Assembly (NCBI RefSeq): GCF_947241125.1
Contig: NZ_OX365700.1
Span: 434,001 to 498,000, forward strand
DNA: 64,000 nt
DNA from: Nitrospira tepida
GTDB lineage: Bacteria > Nitrospirota > Nitrospiria > Nitrospirales > Nitrospiraceae
Reading direction: 5' to 3'
Shown one piece after another: positions 44,626-53,655 of the stretch (positions within the stretch are counted from its first letter, which is position 1; the number at the start of each line of letters is the position of its first letter). A program made the position numbers and the translations under genes. The notes under the pieces were generated by a model. The model ran no database searches. It saw only the letters and a program-made list of their open reading frames with translations, and was not told where the DNA came from.

Positions 44626-45512
44626 TCGGGTCATCCAATCTCGACTTGACCGTCAGGCTCGACCGTTTGCCGGTCGTCGGAGAAACGGTGTCGGGCGGCG
44701 AGTTCTATCAATCGTTCGGCGGCAAGGGGGCTAACCAGGCCGTCGCGGCGCGCCGGGCTGGCGCGGATGTGCTGTTCGTGACCAAAGTTGGCGCGGACGC
44801 CAACGGGGAGGTGATCGCACGGCATCTCGTCGAACAGGGAATTCCCGCGGTTGGCCTGCGTCAGGACCGGCGCGCGCCGACCGGCGTGGCGTTGATCGTG
44901 GTCGATACCCACGGGCGCAACATGATCGCCGTGGCGCCCGGCAGCAATCGGCTGCTGACCGCCGAGGAGATTCGCGAGCACGCCTTGGCGTTCGAGGAGG
45001 CGAAGGTCCTGTTGGTTCAATTGGAGGTCCCGTTGGCCGCTGTGACGCAGGCGCTGACCCTCGCCAAGGCCAAGGGCATGACCACGATCCTGAATCCCGC
45101 CCCTGCCCAATCGCTGCCGGACCGGCTCCTCAAACTGGTTGATATCGTGACTCCCAATGAAACGGAAGCGACTGTACTGACCGGTCAGGCTGTTAGAGAA
45201 GCGGCGGCGCGCGATCTGCTGGCGCGAGGGGTGCGCGAGGTCGTGGTGACGCTGGGCGAGCAGGGCGCCCTCTGGACAAACGCGGCAGGAATGAAGGCGA
45301 TCCTTCCGTTCAAGGCCACGCCTGTGGATTCCACCGCGGCCGGCGATGCGTTCAACGGTGCACTCGCCGCTGCATTGGCGGAAGGCCGGTCCCTCGACCG
45401 TGCCTTGCGGTTTGCCTCGGCGGCCGGCGCCCTGGCGGTGACGAAGCGCGGCGCCCAGGAATCGATGCCAGGCCGGCGCGAGATCGAAGCGGTGCTGGAT
45501 CGAGTCATTTAG
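44607..45512 (+). CDS. rbsK: Ribokinase
   Basis: RbsK phosphorylates ribose to ribose-5-phosphate. The 301-residue PfkB-family product has GSSNLDLTVRLDRLPVVGET, GGKGANQAVAARRAGADV and the catalytic/anion-hole motif DSTAAGDAFNGALAAAL. It is translationally coupled to the nucleoside hydrolase upstream. A 14-bp palindrome lies 46 bases after its stop. Confidence 0.93.
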   Translation: MPNVLVIGSSNLDLTVRLDRLPVVGETVSGGEFYQSFGGKGANQAVAARRAGADVLFVTKVGADANGEVIARHLVEQGIPAVGLRQDRRAPTGVALIVVDTHGRNMIAVAPGSNRLLTAEEIREHALAFEEAKVLLVQLEVPLAAVTQALTLAKAKGMTTILNPAPAQSLPDRLLKLVDIVTPNETEATVLTGQAVREAAARDLLARGVREVVVTLGEQGALWTNAAGMKAILPFKATPVDSTAAGDAFNGALAAALAEGRSLDRALRFASAAGALAVTKRGAQESMPGRREIEAVLDRVI

Positions 45513-45558
45513 CCGGCCCATTTCGAGACCCTCGGTTTGATCAGGGAAAGCCTATTAA

Positions 45559-45572
45559 ATCAACCGGTTGAT
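45559..45572. promoter_or_regulatory. 14-bp perfect palindrome
   Basis: ATCAACCGGTTGAT lies between ribokinase and a small unknown gene; CCTAT and ATAGG flank it roughly symmetrically. It may be an operator for the downstream gene. No -35/-10 pair is evident. Confidence 0.35.
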
Positions 45573-45695
45573 AGGAAGGTCATCCCACTGGCTCCTTCTT
45601 CCGAAGGACAGCTACCCCCGTTTGGGGCATTGCGGCTGTTCCGCCCGCTCAGCGATAACAAGGCTCCTCGCGGGGGGATGATCGACGGGAGCCAC

Positions 45696-45938
45696 ATGCG
45701 AAAAATCCTGAGTTTCAGCGACGATCTCACGCAAGAAGAAGTGGAACACCTCACCACGCTCTTGATCTACCATTTGGTCGAGCGTTGCGGCGGTCGGGTG
45801 AGTTTCACGACAGAAGACGCCTCCCAAACGCTCGAAGGACTTGAGACCAAAATGGTCCACATGCAGATCGGCAATGCCATCACGCTTCGTATCGTCACGC
45901 GCCCGCCCGAATTGCAAGACCCCGCAGTGATCCGATAG
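45696..45938 (+). CDS. Small conserved-looking protein, unknown
   Basis: The 80-residue product (MRKILSFSDDLTQEEVEHLT, then YHLVERCGGRVSFTTEDASQ) is not recognised. It has no signal peptide and a mixed alpha/beta pattern. ATG 45696 follows GGGAG with good spacing; ATG 45678 is an alternative. Confidence 0.55.
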   Translation: MRKILSFSDDLTQEEVEHLTTLLIYHLVERCGGRVSFTTEDASQTLEGLETKMVHMQIGNAITLRIVTRPPELQDPAVIR

Positions 45939-46002
45939 CTTCCCTGTAAGGCACTGCCGTTTCGTGAGACAATGCAGCAGGCAATGTCAGGGAGAGGTGT
46001 TG

Positions 46003-46626
46003 ATGACGACGGCGCGGGTGAGTCCGTTGATGTCGGTGGTGTTGGCTGGACTGTTGGCGATCGCGGCCGGCTTGGATCGTCCCGCTGGAGCGGCGAACCT
46101 CGAGAAGGCCGTCTTTGCGGGCGGCTGTTTCTGGTGCATGGAAGAGGCCTTTGAAGGGGTCGAAGGCGTCGTCTCGGTGGCGTCCGGCTACATCGGAGGG
46201 ATGAAAGCCAATCCGAGCTACGAGGAAGTGTCTTCCGGTTCAACGGGTCACGCCGAAGCCGTTGAGGTCCTGTTCGATCCGGCCAGGACCAACTATCCGA
46301 AGTTGCTGGAGGTCTTTTGGCGGAACATCGACCCGACCACGCCGGACCGGCAATTCTGCGATCGCGGGAGCCAGTATCGATCGGCGATCTTTACGTTGAC
46401 GGAGCTGCAACAGCGTCAGGCGGAGGAGTCGAAACGAGCCGTTGAACAAACCAAACCCTTCCGAGAACCGATCGTGACACAGATCGTTCCCGCCACGACG
46501 TTTTATCCCGCCGAGGACTACCATCAGGATTTTTACAAACGCAACCCGATCCGCTACAAGTTCTACAAGTACAACTGCGGGCGGGTGCAGCGGCTTGAGG
46601 AAGTCTGGGGGAAGTCGCGAGGCTAG
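46003..46626 (+). CDS. msrA: Peptide methionine sulfoxide reductase MsrA, exported
   Basis: MsrA repairs oxidised methionine. The 207-residue product has a signal peptide (MSVVLAGLLAIAAGLDRPAGA), then the catalytic GGCFWCMEEAFEGVEGV, GSTGHAEAVEV, and a C-terminal YNCGRVQ cysteine for thiol exchange. Its export points to repair in the periplasm. No msrB is adjacent. ATG 46003 was chosen to give a normal signal peptide. Confidence 0.92.
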   Translation: MTTARVSPLMSVVLAGLLAIAAGLDRPAGAANLEKAVFAGGCFWCMEEAFEGVEGVVSVASGYIGGMKANPSYEEVSSGSTGHAEAVEVLFDPARTNYPKLLEVFWRNIDPTTPDRQFCDRGSQYRSAIFTLTELQQRQAEESKRAVEQTKPFREPIVTQIVPATTFYPAEDYHQDFYKRNPIRYKFYKYNCGRVQRLEEVWGKSRG

Positions 46627-46785
46627 CCCACCGCTCGCCTTTGCTCCTCCGATCGGCCGTTGAACCACTCCGGACAACGCAGAGCGAGCTTCTCCTGGCC
46701 TTGCTCATGCCAGACGGGAAATGTTTTCCGGAGACTGTGCAGGGAAGGCGGATCGGCGTAAAGACCTATCAGGGGAGGATGACCG

Positions 46786-47427
46786 TCAGTGGGCTTGCCG
46801 GGCCCTCATCTGCGCCAACGCCGCCTGCGCCTCGAGGATGAAATCGGTGCGTTGATCCGCTTGCGCCAGTTGGAGCGCTTCGCTGGCGAGCACGATCGCC
46901 GGCTGATGGTTGCCGCGGGAGCAGTAACTTTTGGCGAGGCTCAGCCTGGCGTTGACTGATTTGGGATCACGGCGGATGATCATCTCCAGGAGACGCTCGC
47001 CTTGTTCCTGGTCCCCGCCCAATAGGCTTGGCAGTCTCACGAGAAAGGTGGCCTTGGCCGATAAGGCGTCGAGATTACCCGGCTCCAGTTCGAGCGCCCG
47101 GTCGAGTTCTTTCATCATGCGGCGGAAGCCGAAGAGGGAGGTGAGATTCTCGCCGTCCACGCGGAGCTGTTCCCCGAGCGTGCAGAAAAGCGCAAAGTGC
47201 GCGCGGGCAGACCGTTCGTTCAACTCGATCGCCCGTTCCGCCAGCGCCTGGCTGCGCTCGAAATGGGCAACCCGGGCGGCTCGTTGCTGAGCGGCCCGGC
47301 CCAACTCGCATTCCCGGATCGACTCAGCCGTCAACTGCGGAACCGAATCCGAGGCTGACGCAGCATGGGGCAGATTGAGGGAGGCGAGGACAAGCGCAAA
47401 AATCAGGACAAGCGGCATTCCGTTCAT
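46786..47427 (-). CDS. Exported TPR-repeat protein
   Basis: The 213-residue protein has a signal peptide (MPLVLIFALVLASLNLPHAASA) followed by several tetratricopeptide repeats (AERAIELNERSARAHFALFC, ELDRALELEPGNLDALSAKA, LLEMIIRRDPKSVNARLSLA). Such proteins are periplasmic scaffolds; the partner is unknown. ATG 47427 is taken; ATG 47418 is equally possible. Confidence 0.75.
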   Translation of the reverse strand: MNGMPLVLIFALVLASLNLPHAASASDSVPQLTAESIRECELGRAAQQRAARVAHFERSQALAERAIELNERSARAHFALFCTLGEQLRVDGENLTSLFGFRRMMKELDRALELEPGNLDALSAKATFLVRLPSLLGGDQEQGERLLEMIIRRDPKSVNARLSLAKSYCSRGNHQPAIVLASEALQLAQADQRTDFILEAQAALAQMRARQAH

Positions 47428-47596
47428 CAGAACTTTTCTCCGAGTCACGTTCCCCGAAGCCTTCAAAGTATAAAGCAACTCCACTGGCTTGGCCAGTTGA
47501 TTTTTCGGGTTTTGGGATCTCCGCACCGGCACCGGCTCGACCGATCGTTGTAGCCAAGGTCACCCGAACGTTAGCGTTCGTCGCCCAATGACGGCT

Positions 47597-48178
47597 TCAG
47601 TTCCGGCTGGCGCGTTCGCCAGCAGTGGCTCCTCGCAAGACCGCGAAGAGAGCCAACATGGCCTCATACGAGTAATGGGCATTCCGCCCGCTTGGGTTCG
47701 GTAACAAGAATACGCGCGTGTTGGCGAAGCGCTTGGGCTGCCAGCCCGGCGAGGGCCGCGGCGGAATCGAAGCGGCGGTGGATGGTCCCGGACGAGGTGG
47801 AAAGATTGCAGGCAACAGCGTCATGCCGAGCAGGGCGATGATTCGGGGGCGATGCCGGAGGACGAGAGAATGCAGCCGTTTCCGGCCTGCCATATATTCC
47901 TCGGCCTTGAGGCTGCCGACGCCGGCGGTCGGGCGACGAATGAGATTCGTGATGCCGATCCCCCATTGAGGCAACCGCCTATCGTCCTCCGGGCCGAGGG
48001 GCTCAGGGACGAGGCGGGCTCCATAGAGCAGTTTCCAAAAGCGATTCGAATAGCCGGCGAAGTGATGCCCGACCGCCATGGAACGGAGGCCGGGATTGAT
48101 GCCCACGAACAGAATCTCGAGGCCTGGCCCGACATAGTCAGGGAGGGAGGTACGAGAGGTCGCCCGCTTGGCGCGCAT
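47597..48178 (-). CDS. Mismatch-specific uracil/thymine-DNA glycosylase (Mug/TDG family)
   Basis: The enzyme removes U or T from G mismatches. The 193-residue product has the family-2 UDG motifs: GINPGLRSMAVGHHFAG with the catalytic Asn, and NPSGRNAHYS near the C-terminus. Length fits a Mug with a short N-terminal basic tail. It is a single gene, divergent from the methyltransferase at 48299. Confidence 0.9.
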   Translation of the reverse strand: MRAKRATSRTSLPDYVGPGLEILFVGINPGLRSMAVGHHFAGYSNRFWKLLYGARLVPEPLGPEDDRRLPQWGIGITNLIRRPTAGVGSLKAEEYMAGRKRLHSLVLRHRPRIIALLGMTLLPAIFPPRPGPSTAASIPPRPSPGWQPKRFANTRVFLLPNPSGRNAHYSYEAMLALFAVLRGATAGERASRN

Positions 48179-48298
48179 GGGATGAGGCCTTGCACTTGAA
48201 ACGGGTTCGTGCGCGCATTAGAGTTCAGTGGGATCGTCGAACACAAGGGGTGTCGCCTGTTCCGTTGGAGGAGGTCTTCAAGCAAGCCGGAGACCAAG

Positions 48299-48931
48299 AT
48301 GAGGATCGTATCGGGGCTCATAGGAGGCGCAGCTTGCGCCGCATTGTTGTCCATGCCGCTGACTGTTTCTGCCGATCCCCGGGACCAGGACCGCTGGGAC
48401 AAGAAATATCAGGAGGATCAGTATCTCTTCGGGAAAGAGGCCATTCCCTTTCTCGCCACATATGTACATCTTCTTCCCAAAGGTCGGGCGCTGGATCTGG
48501 CGATGGGCGAAGGCCGTAACGGCGTCTTTCTGGCGACGCGCGGCTTTCGCGTGACGGGACTCGATATTTCCGCCCGTGGGCTTGAGAAGGCGCAGCGCTT
48601 GGCGAGGGAACAAGGGGTGACCATCGAGACGCGGGTGGTCGATCTTGAGAAAACGGAATTGGAGCGGGATTCCTACGACGTGATTCTCTGCACCTATTAC
48701 CTCCAACGCAGCCTGTTCCCTCAGATCAAGAACGCGCTGAAGCATGGGGGAATGGCTGTGGTGGAGACCTATACGGTGGACCATCTGAGATACCGTCCCG
48801 ATTTCAACCGGACCTATCTCATCGAGCAGAACGAACTGCTTGAACTGTTTCGGGATTTCAAGATCATTCGCTATCAATTCGAAGATACCGGCCAGGCGGC
48901 GTATGCGAGTATCATCGCGCAAAAGCCCTGA
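48299..48931 (+). CDS. SAM-dependent methyltransferase-like protein with signal peptide
   Basis: The 210-residue protein has a class I methyltransferase core of the TehB-like kind (GRALDLAMGEGRNGVFLATR, FRVTGLDISARGLEKAQRLA, DVILCTYYLQRSLFPQIKNA). It begins with an apparent cleavable signal (MRIVSGLIGGAACAALLSMP, ending TVSADPRD). SAM is not expected in the periplasm, so either the start is wrong (no later start precedes the core closely) or the domain has another role outside. There is a plausible earlier start at 48209 that would bury the hydrophobic segment. Confidence 0.75.
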   Translation: MRIVSGLIGGAACAALLSMPLTVSADPRDQDRWDKKYQEDQYLFGKEAIPFLATYVHLLPKGRALDLAMGEGRNGVFLATRGFRVTGLDISARGLEKAQRLAREQGVTIETRVVDLEKTELERDSYDVILCTYYLQRSLFPQIKNALKHGGMAVVETYTVDHLRYRPDFNRTYLIEQNELLELFRDFKIIRYQFEDTGQAAYASIIAQKP

Positions 48932-49256
48932 TCTGATCTGGGATGGCCGCAGTGATGCGTGGGGCGCTCGCAGCGATGGTATCCGCCACCGCCCAATACC
49001 AAAGCCTGTATCCAAATCCCGATGAGACAGTGGGGCAGTCTAGTTTTATGAACTTCGCCATTCCGCCACAGGGTTACTGTAGGAGAACCCCTGCTATCTG
49101 ACCGAGACATGTTTATAAGTGATTGAAATGTCTAGCATTGACATTCTCTGTCCGCATGGCACTACCCTTGCTCACCCCCAAGCCCGCCATAACGGGAAGC
49201 TCAGCGCCGGCAGGCGCTCGAAGCAAATCATAAGCGTGGAAGGGGGTGAATCGAGT
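48932..49256. other. Intergenic region, no gene seen
   Basis: The 325 bases between the methyltransferase and the small exported protein hold no convincing gene. An inverted repeat AGCGCC-GGCA-GGCGCT lies near the right end and a TTGACA is present without a matching -10. The start of the next gene is preceded by GGGGGTGA. Confidence 0.4.
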
Positions 49257-49445
49257 ATGAAGCGTATCCTGATGTCATTGTTGGCGGCGGCGGTCCTCGT
49301 GACCTTCTCGGCTCCGGCTTTCGCGGGTGAGCAGAAGAAGGAAGAGAAGAAGGGTGGTCACGTGACCATGTTCGGCGAGAAGAAGGATGAGAAGAAGGGC
49401 GGCAAGCTCTTCGGCGAGGAAAAGAAGGAAAAGAAGGGCAAGTAA
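49257..49445 (+). CDS. Small exported Lys/Glu/Gly-rich protein
   Basis: The 62-residue product has a clear signal peptide (MKRILMSLLAAAVLVTFSAP, cut after AFA) and leaves a mature peptide of about 38 residues made of imperfect repeats (EKKGGHVTMFGEKKDEKKGG, then KLFGEEKKEKKGK). It is very basic and probably disordered. Function unknown; it could bind polyanions, metal or the cell surface. It has its own strong terminator, so it is likely highly expressed. Confidence 0.75.
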   Translation: MKRILMSLLAAAVLVTFSAPAFAGEQKKEEKKGGHVTMFGEKKDEKKGGKLFGEEKKEKKGK

Positions 49446-49467
49446 TTTCAGCTCGTGCCGAGCAGAA

Positions 49468-49498
49468 AGCCCCCCGTTCAACGGGGGGCTTTTTTTTG
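49468..49498 (+). terminator. Strong Rho-independent terminator
   Basis: AGCCCCCCG-TTCAA-CGGGGGGCT followed by eight T residues lies 22 bases after the small exported gene. It is the clearest intrinsic terminator in the window. Confidence 0.93.
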
Positions 49499-50265
49499 CC
49501 TTGTTGGGCCCCAACAGGAGGGCCGAGTTTTCTCTCTCCACTCCCTGTGATCGAAAGTCGAACGTTGGGTGCGAATGCGCCTGCTTCGGTGGACCTCGAT
49601 TCCCACTCACGATTGGGAGGAGACCGATGGAGATGTCTTCACCAGCGTCATCTCGTTGTCTTGCTGCCCTCTCCTTCATCCGTTCCCCTTCTGATCAAAC
49701 TCAGCTCATCTCCCAGGAGCCGTGACAGTCGCATTCCTTGAACCGGTAGAGAAACTGTTCAAGGCGTGAGATGGCGACCCTGATGCATCATGTGGGCGTG
49801 AGGTCCATCAGCTTAGCCCAAGAGGCTCAGCCCAGACCTCGGGGCTTTGTACCTGGGGCCCGTGACTCACGTACCTGGATTCCCTCAGTGCAGAATCTTG
49901 TACTGAAAAAACCCCACAGATGGCCCTATTGTGGTTGAGTAGCCTCCGCTAATAGTGGTATATTTCGGCCGCCACAGAAGTTGACGCGGCCTCCGTCGAG
50001 TTTGATTCTCCCCACACATCGTTGGCGAGGCACGCGACCATCCGGTGCGCCGGTGAGGAGAGCAGTCTATCTGCGTCATTCGTGGCGACGGGGAAGCAGG
50101 AACCGGTCTTTGGCGGGTCGGCTCTGTCGGGACCGATCAACGGTGTCGGTGCCGGTCGGAGCTTGGCGGCGACAGGAAAGACCCTGCAGGCGGTGTGACG
50201 GAGAGCGGCTCCGGTCGAACCGCAATCCCACGAGGTGATTGGCAGAGAAGAGAGAGTGAGGTGTT
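49499..50265. other. Long intergenic region, no gene seen
   Basis: About 770 bases between the terminator and the hybrid kinase. I find no convincing protein gene, tRNA or known riboswitch on either strand. It contains an AT-rich patch (49895-49970) and then a GC-rich segment leading to the kinase start, where the mRNA leader presumably lies. Confidence 0.4.
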
Positions 50266-53200
50266 GTGAGGGAGTACCCGCCCAGTGACCCGCCTTCGGT
50301 CGGCCTCTCCGGACTGTACCAGGAAATAGTCGCACGCTCGCCTGACGCGATCGCGATTCTCGATGGTGCGGGCCGGTATCTCGAGCAGAATCATGCGCAC
50401 GTGCTGCTGTTCGGGTTCCCGGACCGTGAACTGCTGGGCCAGACTCCTCTGCTCCACATGGAGCCCGACCTCTTTTCCCGAATTGCCGGCCAGCTTCAAA
50501 CGGCAGGCCTCTATCGGGGCGAGATTCTCTCCCGGACTAAAGGGAGGCAGACCCTGTCCATCGAACTCACGGCGTTTGTACTGACGCCGTCTACAGGAGA
50601 ATCGGCCCGTTGGATTTGGATCAGCCGTGACGTGACGAAAGATCGACGTCTCGGCGAGGCGCTTCGGGTGTCCAGCCTCGTGGTGGAAGCTTCGCCCTTT
50701 CCGATCGCGGTCGTGGACCCGCAATACCGGTATCGGTACGGCAATCCGAGGTTTCGGCGGATGCAGGGCCTGGCGGAAGGAGAGGTTGCCGGAAAGTCGG
50801 TTGCCGACATCTGGGGCCGCGAGACCTTCCACCGGACGATCAAGCCCTCATTGGACCGTTGCTTGCAGGGCGAAGAATCCGCCTATGAAGGCTGGTTCGA
50901 GTTGCCGGACGGCGGTCGGACATTCCTGGTGACGACCTGTACCCCCTTGCGTTCCCCGGACGGGAGGGTGGACGGAGCCGCAGTGATCGGGCGGGATGTC
51001 ACCGGATTGAAGCTGGCCGCCGAAGCCCAGCATCGGCGGGCCGAACGGATACGGGCTCACCAGGCGACGCTCATGGCGCTGGCCAGGGATGAAGCCGTCC
51101 AGAACGGGTATCTGGGCGAGGCCTTTCGCGCCGTGACCTTGAGCGCCGCGCGGGCGCTTGAGGTGGCTCGAACGAGCATCTGGCTGTTCAGCGAGGACCG
51201 GAGGATCTTGGAAGGCAAGGATTGGTACGAGCGCGACGCCGATCGCCATACCGCCGGGTTACGGCTGGCCGTTCATGACTGTGCGCCCTACGTGGAGGCG
51301 TTGGAAGCGGCGGAGTCTGTATTGAGCGTCCGGGAACCGAATGTCGATCCCCGCACACGCGACCTGTTGGCGCGATATCCCTCCGGCGCCGGTGTCAGCG
51401 CCCTTTTGCACGTGCCGATTCGCGTGAAAGGCCGGTTGCTGGGCCTGTTGTGCCTGGAGCAGGTCGGCCGGGCGCGCGACTGGTCGGCCGAGGACGAACA
51501 CTTCGCCGGGTCCGTCGCGACGTTGGTGACCTTGGCCTTGGAGGCCCGCCAGTTGCGCCAGAGCGAAGCGCGGTTTCGCTGTCTGTTCGAAGAAGCCCCG
51601 CTCGGGATGTGCATGTACGGCGACCTGAACCGGATCATCCGGGTCAATCAGGCCTTTTGCGCGCTCCTGGGCTATGACGAGGAAGAATTGCTGGGCAACA
51701 CGATCCAGTTGTGCGCGCATCCCGACGAGCTGGCCAGAAATGTCGCCTTGATCGAGCTGCTCGGTCATGGGGAGCGGACCCACGATGTCCTCGACACGCG
51801 CTATCTCCGAAAGGACCGCACCGTCGTCTGGGTGACGGTGTCGGCTCGCAGGTTGACGACGCCCGGCACCAGCCAGCCGGCCGTGCTCACGACCATTCAG
51901 GACGTGACAGCACAAAAGCAGGCCGAGGAGATTCTCCGGCGCGACAATGAAGCGTTGGAACAGCGCGTGCTCGAACGAACGGCGGACCTGGATCGGCTCA
52001 ACCAGCAACTGCAGGAGCGCATGGCGGAGACGAGAAGGGCCGAGCAGGCGGCGAGGGCCAGCGAAGAGCGGTTTCGACAGTTGGCCGACAATATTCAGGA
52101 CGTCTTCTGGATGAGGGATCTCATCACGCAGCAAATCCTCTATGTGAGCCCCGCCTACGAAAAGATTTGGGGACGGACCTGCGAGAGCCTGTATGAATCT
52201 TCTCAGGACTGGCTGCGGGGGGTGCACCCGCTGGATCGAGCCCGGGTGCGGAAGGCGGCGCAGACCAAGCAGGCCACGGGCGAATACGACGAGAAGTTCC
52301 GCATCGTCCGGCCAGACGGCAAGGTGCGATGGGTGCGGGATCGCGCCTTTCCTATTCAGGACGCGTCCGGCGCGGTGGTGCGGGTGGCCGGACTGGCGGA
52401 AGACATCACCGAGTATCAGCAACTGGAACAGCAGGTCCGGCAGGCGGCCAAGATGGAGGCGCTGGGGCGGCTGGCCGGCGGCGTGGCGCACGACTTCAAC
52501 AATCTGCTTACCGTGATCCGCGGCTATTGCAGCTTCCTGCTTCAGTCGATTCCGGACGGCGATGCGCGCCATGCGCAGCTCGTGGAAATTCGCAAGGCCG
52601 CGGACCGGGGCGCCGGTCTGACGCAGCAATTGCTGCTCTTCAGCCGCGGCCAGGCGGTCCAGCCGAAAGTTGTGGACCTGAATGCCGTGCTAGAACGCAT
52701 GCTCGAAATGGTGCAGCGGCTGGTCGGGGAAGACGTGCAGATCACGACGACGCTTGCCGAGCAGCTCTGGCCGGTGAAGCTCGACATGGGGCAGCTTGAG
52801 CAGGTCATCGTCAATCTGGCCGTCAACGCCCGCGACGCCATGCCGCAGGGGGGGCACCTCTACATTGAAACCATGAACGTGTTGAACGAGGCAGCCACGA
52901 CGGCCCCGGCCGTGCGGCTGATCGTGCGCGACACCGGATGCGGGATGGATGAGCAGACGAAGGCGCAGGTGTTCGAGCCGTTCTTCACTACCAAGAAACC
53001 GGGGAAAGGCACCGGGCTTGGGCTGGCGACCGTGCACGGCATCATCACCAAGAGCGACGGGACGATCCAGGTGCAGAGCGCGCCGGGCCAAGGCAGCACC
53101 TTCATCATTGAATTTCCTCGTCACGAGATGCAGCCGCCCGCCGAGCGGGAGGTGCGGCGCCCGTCCACCCCTTCCGGCACGGAGACGATCCTGTTGGTGG

Positions 53201-53577
53201 AAGATGCGGCCACGGTCCGCCAGTTGTTGCGGGAAGTGCTTCGCTCCGCGGGCTATTACCTGCTGGAGGCGTCGGACGGGGTCGAGGCGCTGGAGCAGAG
53301 CCGGCACCATGAAGGTCCGATCCATCTGGTGATCACCGATGCGGTGATGCCACGCATGGGAGGACGCCAGTTGATGGACGAGATCCGAGTTGCCCGGCCG
53401 GACATTCAATTCCTGCTGATGTCCGGCTATATGAACGAACGGGCGGGGCGCCAAGGCAACATGCAGATCGACGTGCCGTTTATCCAGAAGCCCTTTTTGC
53501 CGTCGGACCTGCTCCGGACGGTCCGTCAAGTGTTGGATCGATCCGGCGAGTCGAAGCCAGCCCCGAATCGGCTGTAA
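50266..53577 (+). CDS. Hybrid histidine kinase with PAS/GAF sensors and receiver
   Basis: The 1103-residue protein has no membrane helix. In order: PAS (about 17-120), PAS (140-255), GAF (280-430), PAS (435-560), a coiled coil (EALEQRVLERTADLDRLNQQ), PAS with PAC (605-735), and a HisKA-like domain with the phospho-His near 743 (GGVAHDFNNLLTV). HATPase follows (NLAVNARDAMPQGG, DTGCGM, GTGLGLATV), then a C-terminal receiver with Asp near 1024 (LVITDAVMPRMGG). The HDFNN motif is typical of kinases that pass phosphate internally to their own receiver. Start is GTG 50266. No separate regulator or output gene is next to it, so the signal and target are unknown. Confidence 0.94.
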   Translation: MREYPPSDPPSVGLSGLYQEIVARSPDAIAILDGAGRYLEQNHAHVLLFGFPDRELLGQTPLLHMEPDLFSRIAGQLQTAGLYRGEILSRTKGRQTLSIELTAFVLTPSTGESARWIWISRDVTKDRRLGEALRVSSLVVEASPFPIAVVDPQYRYRYGNPRFRRMQGLAEGEVAGKSVADIWGRETFHRTIKPSLDRCLQGEESAYEGWFELPDGGRTFLVTTCTPLRSPDGRVDGAAVIGRDVTGLKLAAEAQHRRAERIRAHQATLMALARDEAVQNGYLGEAFRAVTLSAARALEVARTSIWLFSEDRRILEGKDWYERDADRHTAGLRLAVHDCAPYVEALEAAESVLSVREPNVDPRTRDLLARYPSGAGVSALLHVPIRVKGRLLGLLCLEQVGRARDWSAEDEHFAGSVATLVTLALEARQLRQSEARFRCLFEEAPLGMCMYGDLNRIIRVNQAFCALLGYDEEELLGNTIQLCAHPDELARNVALIELLGHGERTHDVLDTRYLRKDRTVVWVTVSARRLTTPGTSQPAVLTTIQDVTAQKQAEEILRRDNEALEQRVLERTADLDRLNQQLQERMAETRRAEQAARASEERFRQLADNIQDVFWMRDLITQQILYVSPAYEKIWGRTCESLYESSQDWLRGVHPLDRARVRKAAQTKQATGEYDEKFRIVRPDGKVRWVRDRAFPIQDASGAVVRVAGLAEDITEYQQLEQQVRQAAKMEALGRLAGGVAHDFNNLLTVIRGYCSFLLQSIPDGDARHAQLVEIRKAADRGAGLTQQLLLFSRGQAVQPKVVDLNAVLERMLEMVQRLVGEDVQITTTLAEQLWPVKLDMGQLEQVIVNLAVNARDAMPQGGHLYIETMNVLNEAATTAPAVRLIVRDTGCGMDEQTKAQVFEPFFTTKKPGKGTGLGLATVHGIITKSDGTIQVQSAPGQGSTFIIEFPRHEMQPPAEREVRRPSTPSGTETILLVEDAATVRQLLREVLRSAGYYLLEASDGVEALEQSRHHEGPIHLVITDAVMPRMGGRQLMDEIRVARPDIQFLLMSGYMNERAGRQGNMQIDVPFIQKPFLPSDLLRTVRQVLDRSGESKPAPNRL

Positions 53578-53655
53578 ACGGAGGCTGGCGCCATGGATCG
53601 GAGAGTCCGGCGGCGATCGCTGCGAGAACAATCCTAGACGAGCCAGGGAGGGTGC

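Noticed and set aside
46715-46731. CGGGAAATGTTTTCCGG as a fourth copy of the cas-locus dyad
   Set aside because: Similar shape but different bases and located between convergent genes, where an operator is not expected.
49499-50265. Possible tRNA or structured leader in the long gap before the hybrid kinase
   Set aside because: No cloverleaf, CCA end or known riboswitch core could be recognised.
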